Part shown: positions 29,446 through 36,852 of the stretch, piece after piece
Layout of the letters: the number at the start of each line of letters is the position of its first letter
How positions within the stretch are numbered: position 1 is the first letter of the stretch
Origin: an uncultured Bacteroidales bacterium
Lineage (GTDB): Bacteria > Bacteroidota > Bacteroidia > Bacteroidales > FEN-979
Length of the DNA: 64,000 nucleotides
Reading direction: 5' to 3'
Assembly: GCA_903877385.1 (NCBI GenBank)
Contig: CAIRDP010000020.1
Coordinates: forward strand, 1-64,000
Position numbers and translations under genes: made by a program
Notes under the pieces: model-generated
What the model saw: only the letters and a program-made list of their open reading frames with translations
Told to the model about the DNA's origin: nothing
Databases searched by the model: none

Positions 29446-30099
29446 TTAAATCAAAGCAATACCATACGACATAGGAATTGAAAAATTCGTATTGCCTTGA
29501 AAACCTGTTATCCTGCTGATTGAAACCTCTCCCTGCGCTTTCACTTTTTGATAGAGTTCTTCATAATCATGAAAAAACTGAACAGTATCGAATTTCTGAA
29601 TTTTCTTTACTGGAAATAACTCAAGCGCTTTCCAGCTTTTAACAATTTTTTGATCTTCATCCCCAAAAAACGCCCATTCCGAATCAGGCCAATGATCCAA
29701 TATTATAATCTCAGTCGCCATGGTCAATGCATGTTTTAATGCAATCTCCGGGTCCTCCATCTCATGAAGACAGAATTCAAACATCACCACATCACCTTGA
29801 ACAACCGAAAGATTAAAATCAGAATGAATAAGTTCAAATTTATCTTCAAGGCCCGATTTTATCAGATTTACTTTTAGTTTATCCAGGGCTTCCCTGTCAT
29901 AGTCAAGGGCTATAACATATTTTGAAACCCGCCCGTATTCAATAAGTTGTCCGCCCCCCGCGCCAACAGTGACAATGGTCCTATTGTTAAATTCATAGAA
30001 CCCGAGGAGGTTTGATATGATTTTATTTATATCGGTAGCCATATTGGGTTCTCGCAGGAATTCATTCAGCTTGAGGCCATGGAGAATTTTCATCTGCAA
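29446..30099 (-). CDS. Class I SAM-dependent methyltransferase-like protein
   Basis: TIVTVGAGGGQLIEYG motif I; VIALDYDREAL; FEFCLHEMEDPEIAL. Confidence 0.75.
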   Translation of the reverse strand: MQMKILHGLKLNEFLREPNMATDINKIISNLLGFYEFNNRTIVTVGAGGGQLIEYGRVSKYVIALDYDREALDKLKVNLIKSGLEDKFELIHSDFNLSVVQGDVVMFEFCLHEMEDPEIALKHALTMATEIIILDHWPDSEWAFFGDEDQKIVKSWKALELFPVKKIQKFDTVQFFHDYEELYQKVKAQGEVSISRITGFQGNTNFSIPMSYGIALI

Positions 30100-30141
30100 G
30101 GCTAAGATAATTTTTTTTATGAATCAAATTAAATGTATTTT

Positions 30142-30160
30142 GAATCGCTTTATTATCACT
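30142..30160 (+). promoter_or_regulatory. Site 5 of 19-bp motif (GAATCGCTTTATTATCACT), 17 nt before -7 TACCTTTG (30178-30185)
   Basis: Upstream of membrane thioredoxin/ArsF-like operon. Confidence 0.65.
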
Positions 30161-30205
30161 AATTGGATTTATATTCTTACCTTTGCTGCCTAAATTTTAA
30201 GTTGT

Positions 30206-30631
30206 ATGTGGATTACGGTAATGGTACTTGCAGCCCTGGTGGCTCTTATCGGGCTGTTTATTTTTAATACCAGGCAGAAAATGAAAAGCCTGAAGGATGT
30301 CAAAGACAGTGAGAAAATTAAAATTCTTACCGATCAGAATTTCCAGAATAAAATTAAAACCGGTACTTTCCTGGTAGATTTCTGGGCTTCCTGGTGCATG
30401 CCCTGCAAAATGATGGCTCCTGTTCTCAATGAAGTTGCCGAGGAGGCGGGTGACAAAGTAACCATTGCGAAGCTTAATGTGGATGAACAAAAGGCTACGG
30501 CCGCCCGGTTCAGCGTACGCAGCATCCCTACGATGATACTGTTTCAGAATGGGAAAGAAGTAAAACGGATTGTCGGGGTTAAATCAAAAGACTATTTGTT
30601 AAAGGAACTGGATCGCAATGCAATTGCATAA
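30206..30631 (+). CDS. Membrane-anchored thioredoxin
   Basis: N-terminal TM (MWITVMVLAALVALIGLFIF); FWASWCMPCKMMAP; RSIPTMILF. Confidence 0.92.
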   Translation: MWITVMVLAALVALIGLFIFNTRQKMKSLKDVKDSEKIKILTDQNFQNKIKTGTFLVDFWASWCMPCKMMAPVLNEVAEEAGDKVTIAKLNVDEQKATAARFSVRSIPTMILFQNGKEVKRIVGVKSKDYLLKELDRNAIA

Positions 30632-30634
30632 ACA

Positions 30635-31057
30635 ATGGAAAAAGCATATGTCATCTTATCCGTACTGCTGGTATTCGGTGGATTTAGAGACGGATTTGGC
30701 CAGGGTAAAACTGTGGTTTCAACACCAAAGCTTGAAGTTTACTACTTCCATCCAACTGAGCGCTGCCCTATAGACCAGTCCATTGAACAGAACCTGCTCA
30801 AACTTATGCAAAGCAGCTTTGCCAAGGAAATAAAAGATGGAAAGATAAAATTCCAGGTCATTAATACGGATGACAAATCCCAGGCTAAAACCGTGGCAAG
30901 ATTCGATATCAATGCCCAGGCTTTATACATTGTAAGCCGTAAAAACGGTAAGGAAATTAAAAATGATCTTACCCGTTTTGCCTTCGATTACGGACAGAGC
31001 AACCCCGACCGCTTCAGATCGGGGCTAAAGGTTGAAATCGACAACTCATTGAAGTAA
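30635..31057 (+). CDS. ArsF-like (nitroreductase subunit-annotated) thioredoxin-fold protein with degenerate CxxC
   Basis: LEVYYFHPTERCPIDQSIEQNL; signal peptide; 3 nt after thioredoxin gene. Confidence 0.6.
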   Translation: MEKAYVILSVLLVFGGFRDGFGQGKTVVSTPKLEVYYFHPTERCPIDQSIEQNLLKLMQSSFAKEIKDGKIKFQVINTDDKSQAKTVARFDINAQALYIVSRKNGKEIKNDLTRFAFDYGQSNPDRFRSGLKVEIDNSLK

Positions 31058-31062
31058 ATAAT

Positions 31063-31164
31063 TCAGTGCTGCCGTTCAGATTTTCTTACCATGACCCGGG
31101 TAAAATACCATGCAGCAAGAATGAATACCGGCCAGGCAAAAAGCCAAAGGATTTGTTGTATCAT
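31063..31164 (-). CDS. Putative CydX-like small membrane subunit (33 aa)
   Basis: Manual translation MIQQILWLFAWPVFILAAWYFTRVMVRKSERQH*; single TM; begins 12 nt after the cydB stop on the same strand; below ORF-track length cutoff. Confidence 0.6.
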   Translation of the reverse strand: MIQQILWLFAWPVFILAAWYFTRVMVRKSERQH

Positions 31165-31176
31165 GGGTCAGGTTCA

Positions 31177-32349
31177 TTAATAAATATGTGACTCGGACTG
31201 CAGTTCCTCTGTGCTTATCTTCTTTTTATCGATGGCTCTCCATACATACCAGATATAGGCCAGAACAAAAGGTACAAGGAGTGACACATAGCTCATAGCC
31301 GTGAGGGTGTAATGGCTTGACGAGCTGTTTTCAATGGTAAGGGAGCTTTGAAGGTCCCAGTTTGACGGATAAAACGCAGTATGGTTAAAACCAGCGAGCA
31401 ATAATAACGCCCAAACTGTCAGCACCGTGCCTGTCCCGCTCAACCATATCCCCTTTGTATGGCATTTCTCAAAGCAGGCAACTGATCTTATAATTCCTAA
31501 TAATACCCCGGCAACACCAAGTACAAAAAGAATTGCAACGACAGGCAGGGCGATCAGGTTGTGCAGGTATTTATATGGTTCCATGCTTACAATACCTGTT
31601 TTGGGATCTACTGCAAAACCGCTTGAAAGAAGGAGCCATCCGGCGAATGCAAGAAAAAAGACCAGGAAGGGAATGGCATTGTAAAGGAGCTGTTTTTTCA
31701 GCCTTTCCATTATTGCTGCATGATCTAAACGGTTCATGAAGTAAAGGATCGCAAGCACCCTTGAAAGGAAAAAAACAGCGAGTCCCAGTGAAAGGTTCAC
31801 CGGGCTAAGCGCAGCTTCAAGCCCGTGTGCAGGTCCTTTCCATTCTGAAATAACCGGCATGTTCCCTGAGGTAAGATCCAAAAGATTCATTTTATTCACA
31901 GAAAACGCAGAGCCGGTAAAAAAGGTTGCCACTGCGGTTCCCAGGAGTAATGTCCCAAGAAGTCCATTAAACATGAGAAATATTTCAAAGGTCTTCTGGC
32001 CCAGGAAATTCCCTGGTTTTTTTCGGTATTCGTATGAAACAGCCTGTATGACGAAAGCTATGAGAATAGCCATCCAGACCCAGTAAGCTCCTCCGAAACT
32101 TGTTGAATAAAACAATGGGAAAGATGCAAAAAAAGCACCACCGAAAGTGACGAGTGTGGTAAAAGTCAACTCCCATTTTCGACCCAGGAGATTGACCAGC
32201 AGGGTTCTCTCCTCTTCCGATTTTCCAAGAGTAAAAATTAATGTTTGTCCTCCCTGGACAAACATCAGGAAAACCAATAATGCTCCCAGAAGGGAAACTA
32301 TAAGCCACCAGTATTGTTGCAGGCTTAACAGGGATAATGATTCAAACAT
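31177..32349 (-). CDS. cydB: Cytochrome bd ubiquinol oxidase subunit II
   Basis: 390 aa polytopic membrane protein with CydB-type layout (FVQGGQTL, LGRKWELTFTTLVTFGGAFFASFPLFYSTSFGGAYWVW). Confidence 0.9.
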   Translation of the reverse strand: MFESLSLLSLQQYWWLIVSLLGALLVFLMFVQGGQTLIFTLGKSEEERTLLVNLLGRKWELTFTTLVTFGGAFFASFPLFYSTSFGGAYWVWMAILIAFVIQAVSYEYRKKPGNFLGQKTFEIFLMFNGLLGTLLLGTAVATFFTGSAFSVNKMNLLDLTSGNMPVISEWKGPAHGLEAALSPVNLSLGLAVFFLSRVLAILYFMNRLDHAAIMERLKKQLLYNAIPFLVFFLAFAGWLLLSSGFAVDPKTGIVSMEPYKYLHNLIALPVVAILFVLGVAGVLLGIIRSVACFEKCHTKGIWLSGTGTVLTVWALLLLAGFNHTAFYPSNWDLQSSLTIENSSSSHYTLTAMSYVSLLVPFVLAYIWYVWRAIDKKKISTEELQSESHIY

Positions 32350-32380
32350 GGTATCTTGGATTTGTTATGACATGAAAAAA

Positions 32381-33919
32381 TTAAGCGGTAAAACCTTTTC
32401 CGATCTGCTTTACGATAATGCCGATCTCGGCAATCAGCAAAGCCGTGAAGAAAACAGCAAACACCCAGAAGGTCAGCTGAACCGATGAAGCTTTCAACTG
32501 GGATACGGCGGCGATGGTGGGCAGGATATCCTGGATTACCCAGGGCTGACGCCCAACTTCAGCAACAATCCAGCCCAGCATCGAAGCGATATAGGCAAGC
32601 GGGATAGTCCAGAGAGCCGTGTAAAGGATGACCTTTTTATTTTCAATCCTGTTTTTCACAGTAAGGATCAAAACGACCAGGATCAGGGCAAAAAAATGCA
32701 AGCCCAGGAATACCATGATACGGAATGAATAAAAACTCATAGTGATGTTGGGAATGAGTTCATGGACCTCGCGGTTTGCATAATACCCGTAACCGAAATT
32801 GTTATAATTTTTTTCAAAAGTACCCAGCATGGCATTGGCCAGGCTGTCATTCCCCGCCAGTTTTGCTCTTTTATAGGCAGCCAGGGCATTAATGGCGATT
32901 TCCCCTTTCGTAATCCGTTCATTATATGAAGGAACACCATGATCCGCATTCCCGTGGACCAGGTCATAGATGCCCGGCACATAGGCATTAGGGTTTAGGA
33001 AGGCCATATATGAAAGAACATCGGGGATCTCAACAAGGTAGCTGAAATTCATTTTTTTATGATCTGTTGCATTGGGATCCTGCTTCAGGATGCCGAAAGC
33101 CACAAGAGGCGCATTCTGCTGGCCCATGTACAGATTTTCCATGGCTGCGAATTTCATGGGCTGGTGATGGGCCACGGCACGTGCCGATCCGTCGCCTGTA
33201 AACATTATGAATATCGAAGCCAGTAAGCCAAAACTTGCAGCCACTACAATACTTCGTTTCGCATACACCACATCTCGTTTTTTCAAAAGGTACCATGAAC
33301 TTATACCGATAACGAAGAGAGCGGCCAATACATAACCTGAAGAAACAGTATGCAGGAATTTATTGACGGCTATGGGCGAAAAAAGAATTTTCCAGAAATC
33401 CACCATTTCATTCCTGGCCGTATCAGGGTTGAATTTCATTCCCACCGGCAACTGCATCCAGCCATTGGCCACCAATATCCATAAAGCGGAAAGGTTACTG
33501 CCTATAGCCACCAGCCAGGTAGCCAGCAGGTGGAATTTCTTTCCCACCTTGTTCCATCCGAAGAACATGACCGCAATAAATGTCGATTCCAGAAAGAACG
33601 CCATGATGCCTTCGATGGCTAAGGGCGCTCCGAATATATCGCCTACAAACCAGGAATAGTTCGACCAGTTTGTGCCGAATTCAAATTCAAGGATAAGACC
33701 GGTTGCAATGCCGATTGCAAAATTGATCCCGAAAATGGTCATCCAGAATTTCGTCAGTCGCTTCCATTCTTCATTCCCGGTTTTCACGTAAATCGTCTCC
33801 ATGAAGGCAATAATGAATGACAACCCTAAAGTTAAAGGGACGAAAAGCCAGTGGTAGCATGCGGTCAACGCGAACTGTGCCCTTGACCAGTCTACAAGTG
33901 AAAAGTCAATATGAGTCAT
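32381..33919 (-). CDS. cydA: Cytochrome bd ubiquinol oxidase subunit I
   Basis: DWSRAQFALTACYHWLFVPLTLGLSF; EGIMAFFLESTF; GRQPW motif. Confidence 0.95.
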   Translation of the reverse strand: MTHIDFSLVDWSRAQFALTACYHWLFVPLTLGLSFIIAFMETIYVKTGNEEWKRLTKFWMTIFGINFAIGIATGLILEFEFGTNWSNYSWFVGDIFGAPLAIEGIMAFFLESTFIAVMFFGWNKVGKKFHLLATWLVAIGSNLSALWILVANGWMQLPVGMKFNPDTARNEMVDFWKILFSPIAVNKFLHTVSSGYVLAALFVIGISSWYLLKKRDVVYAKRSIVVAASFGLLASIFIMFTGDGSARAVAHHQPMKFAAMENLYMGQQNAPLVAFGILKQDPNATDHKKMNFSYLVEIPDVLSYMAFLNPNAYVPGIYDLVHGNADHGVPSYNERITKGEIAINALAAYKRAKLAGNDSLANAMLGTFEKNYNNFGYGYYANREVHELIPNITMSFYSFRIMVFLGLHFFALILVVLILTVKNRIENKKVILYTALWTIPLAYIASMLGWIVAEVGRQPWVIQDILPTIAAVSQLKASSVQLTFWVFAVFFTALLIAEIGIIVKQIGKGFTA

Positions 33920-34093
33920 AAATTATATTTTGATTTGTGATAATTGAAGAACCCTGCCTTTAGCGCCTGGGAATATGGTCGGGAGGGTTCAATGTGCTAA
34001 TATAAGAAAATATCCCGTAATGTGGTCAAGGGTTTAAATTATATTGTAACTACTTGATTTTCATACTTGTAAAGGCTTGTTCCGCCCGGGATC

Positions 34094-35029
34094 CTACAGT
34101 ATGCTGTGAACGATCACGAATAAGGAACTCACCGAAATCAAGGCCCAGAGGAAAACTCCAAGTAACATTGGCCTGAAACTCACGGTTTTCAATGCTTCCC
34201 TTGTAAGTCCCGCTCCAATAAGGAATAAGGTCAGGGTGAGGCCCCGTTTGGCCAGGATCACAATAATCTGATCGGCCGAATGCAAAAAGGGGAAAAAGGT
34301 ATTGGCCATCATCGCTATCACAAAGAAGAGTATGAACCAGGGTATCTTTACCTTGTTTTTGCTGCTTTTAAAAGCTAAGGCCATAATAAAAGAAACGGGG
34401 ATTATCCACAGCGCCCTTTCAAGTTTCACCGTGGTGGCGATCTGCAAGGCTTCTGCCCCGAATTTATGCGCTGCGCCCACCACCGAACTGGTATCATGGA
34501 TAGCGATCGCCGCCCATAATCCGAACTGGGACTGGCTTAAATGAAGCCAGGTCCCTATCATTGGAAAAAGTATAAGCGCAACGGAATTCAGGATAAATAC
34601 GGTTGCAAGTGAAACTGATATCTCATTCTCTTTGGCTCCGATCACCGGTGCAACGGCAGCAATCGCGCTGCCTCCGCAGATGGCTGTACCGCTTGAAATA
34701 AGTACAGAGGTTTTTTTATTTACATGCATTAAACTGCCTGCAATCAGCCCGGCAATTAAGGTCAGGCTTATCGAGGCCACTGTAAAAAGTATACCCTGTT
34801 TCCCGGCTTTTGCAGCCTCGAAGGCATTCATTCCGAAACCCAGTCCTACCACCGAAATCTTTAACAGTAAACCCGTGGCCTTATTATTCTGTTTTTCGTA
34901 CGGATGGCCCATTACCTGCGACAAAACAATTCCCAGGAACAAGGCTGCAGGAGGTTCTATCCAGGGCGAGAGGCAGGCTGCCCCGGCTAATAAAAACATC
35001 AGTTTCTTCAGTAAATCTGTTCTGTCCAT
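34094..35029 (-). CDS. YeiH-family putative sulfate exporter
   Basis: KISVVGLGFGMN; SSGTAICGGSAIAAVAPVI; AIHDTSSVVGA; ATG 35029 preferred over track start 35095. Confidence 0.85.
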   Translation of the reverse strand: MDRTDLLKKLMFLLAGAACLSPWIEPPAALFLGIVLSQVMGHPYEKQNNKATGLLLKISVVGLGFGMNAFEAAKAGKQGILFTVASISLTLIAGLIAGSLMHVNKKTSVLISSGTAICGGSAIAAVAPVIGAKENEISVSLATVFILNSVALILFPMIGTWLHLSQSQFGLWAAIAIHDTSSVVGAAHKFGAEALQIATTVKLERALWIIPVSFIMALAFKSSKNKVKIPWFILFFVIAMMANTFFPFLHSADQIIVILAKRGLTLTLFLIGAGLTREALKTVSFRPMLLGVFLWALISVSSLFVIVHSIL

Positions 35030-35109
35030 CTGCAGTTCTTTTAAAATAAAATCCCTGCAAATGTCGGTACATCGGCTGGCCCTACCCAGATGCAAAAACT
35101 TATCCTGAA

Positions 35110-36006
35110 TTACTTTTGGTTATAATTCCTCAGCGCGAAATGGATGAATGTATCGGCCAGCCCGTCTGATTTTCCGTGAAGGTGGACAAAATAAAATGTG
35201 CGCGGTATATCCAGGCCGGGGATGTCGAGGATTTTAAACTCCCCGTTTGCTATTTCCTTTGAAACAGCGGCAATGGAGATAAATCCCAGGCAATTGGTAT
35301 TGGCTAAAAAAGACTTGATGCTTTCGGTGCTTCCAAGGTACATGGCTACATTGAGATCCGACAACTGAATCTTATGCATCCCCAGTTCATGCTCAATAAC
35401 CTCGAGGCTGCCCGAACCTCTTTCCCTGAAAACGATAGGGATCTTTTTTAATTCGGGTAATTCCAGTTGGTTCAGTTTTGCCAGGGCCTGGCTGGTATGG
35501 ACAAGCGGGACCAGCTCATCCTTAATGAATGGAATATATTTCAGCTCCTTGTTCTTCGTCCTGCCCTCAACCATTCCAAGCTGTATCCTCTGGTCCAGCA
35601 AAGCGGCTTCTATCTTTTCGGTGTTATCGTTGATCAGCGAAAGTTTGATCTGGGGAAACCTCTGGTAAAATTTAGCCAGCACAGGCGGCAGCACATATTG
35701 CCCTATAGTAGTGCTGGCTCCGAGCTGCAGGCTCCCCGAGAATTTCTTCTTCAGTACGCCGAAATCAAAATCAATCTGTTTGTAAACACCTATGATCTGC
35801 TGGGTGTAGTTCAGCAGGATACGGCCGGCAGGAGCCAAAACGATCTTATTACCTTTACGCTCGAATAAACGGATGTCAAACTCTTTTTCGAGCTCCTGTA
35901 TATTCCTGGTGACTGCCGGCTGGGTTATAAAAAGCTCTGCAGCGGCTTTCGTAAAGCTCAGATGAGTTGCAACGGAATGAAAAACCTGAAGTCTGAAATC
36001 GGGCAT
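35110..36006 (-). CDS. LysR-family transcriptional regulator
   Basis: N-terminal HTH LQVFHSVATHLSFTKAAAELFITQPAVTRNIQELEKEFDIRLFER. Confidence 0.92.
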   Translation of the reverse strand: MPDFRLQVFHSVATHLSFTKAAAELFITQPAVTRNIQELEKEFDIRLFERKGNKIVLAPAGRILLNYTQQIIGVYKQIDFDFGVLKKKFSGSLQLGASTTIGQYVLPPVLAKFYQRFPQIKLSLINDNTEKIEAALLDQRIQLGMVEGRTKNKELKYIPFIKDELVPLVHTSQALAKLNQLELPELKKIPIVFRERGSGSLEVIEHELGMHKIQLSDLNVAMYLGSTESIKSFLANTNCLGFISIAAVSKEIANGEFKILDIPGLDIPRTFYFVHLHGKSDGLADTFIHFALRNYNQK

Positions 36007-36110
36007 TGTCCTTTTACTTAGTGAACCTTATGCAAACAAAGGTACTCATGAAACCTCTTTGGGTCCTCCCTAACTATAACTCCTGCTGTTCTTTTGCAAA
36101 AATAACAAAT

Positions 36111-36129
36111 AAATCGCTTAATTATCACT
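36111..36129 (+). promoter_or_regulatory. Site 6 of 19-bp motif (AAATCGCTTAATTATCACT), 9 nt before -7 TATCTTTG (36139-36146)
   Basis: Divergent intergenic region between LysR gene and DUF2892/OsmC pair. Confidence 0.65.
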
Positions 36130-36177
36130 AATTATTTTTATCTTTGCATTAAGTATTAACCCTAAAACCGAAATATC

Positions 36178-36381
36178 ATGAAAAAGAACATGGGAACTAT
36201 TGATATTACAATCAGGATCCTGGTTGCTGTTTTGGTAGCAGTATTATTTTTCACCAAAGTCATAACAGGTGTGCTCGGTATCGTCCTGCTGGTTTTTGCC
36301 GGTATTTTCATACTCACAAGCATCATAGGATTCTGCCCCTTGTATATGCCCTTTAAGATCAATACAAAGAAAAAAGAGTAA
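36178..36381 (+). CDS. DUF2892 (YgaP-like) inner membrane protein
   Basis: 67 aa; MKKNMGTIDITIRILVAVLV … TSIIGFCPLYMPFKI. Confidence 0.8.
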   Translation: MKKNMGTIDITIRILVAVLVAVLFFTKVITGVLGIVLLVFAGIFILTSIIGFCPLYMPFKINTKKKE

Positions 36382-36382
36382 A

Positions 36383-36802
36383 ATGTCAAGCCAGAAAACA
36401 AGTGTAGAGTGGCAGTCGGAAATGACTTTTAAAGCAAAAGTCAACGGGCATGAGATTATTCTGGATGCTGATATACAGGTGGGCGGAAAAGATCTTGGTC
36501 CCCGGCCTAAACCCCTTATTCTTGTGGCTCTTGCCGGCTGCACCGGGATGGATGTGATCGCTATCCTGAAGAAAATGAAGGTCAGTCCCGATTATTTCAA
36601 TGTGGATGTGGAAGGTGAACTAACCGAGGAACATCCGAAGCAATTTTCGAGCATTCACATTGTTTATAAATTCAGGGGGAAAGACCTTCCTTTAGACAAA
36701 CTTCAGAAAGCCATCGACCTTTCACAGGAGAGATATTGCGGCGTATCGGCCATGCTAAAAAAAGCCCTGCCCATCACTTCCGAGATCAGGATCCTGGACT
36801 AA
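36383..36802 (+). CDS. OsmC-family protein
   Basis: PKPLILVALAGCTGMDVIAILKKMKV; C-terminal RYCGVSAMLKKALPI. Confidence 0.9.
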   Translation: MSSQKTSVEWQSEMTFKAKVNGHEIILDADIQVGGKDLGPRPKPLILVALAGCTGMDVIAILKKMKVSPDYFNVDVEGELTEEHPKQFSSIHIVYKFRGKDLPLDKLQKAIDLSQERYCGVSAMLKKALPITSEIRILD

Positions 36803-36814
36803 CTTCTCATCCCG

Positions 36815-36852
36815 CATCGGCGCGAAGCGCTACCATCGGCGCGCAGCGCTAT
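36815..36852. repeat. Two-copy 19-nt tandem repeat CATCGGCGCGMAGCGCTAY
   Basis: catcggcgcgaagcgctac / catcggcgcgcagcgctat between convergent OsmC and RND genes. Confidence 0.7.

Noticed and set aside
33937-33949. GTGATAATTGAAG upstream of cydA resembling half of the 19-bp motif
   Set aside because: Lacks the GCGC half-site and lies only about 20 nt from the cydA start; similarity could be chance in AT-rich sequence.
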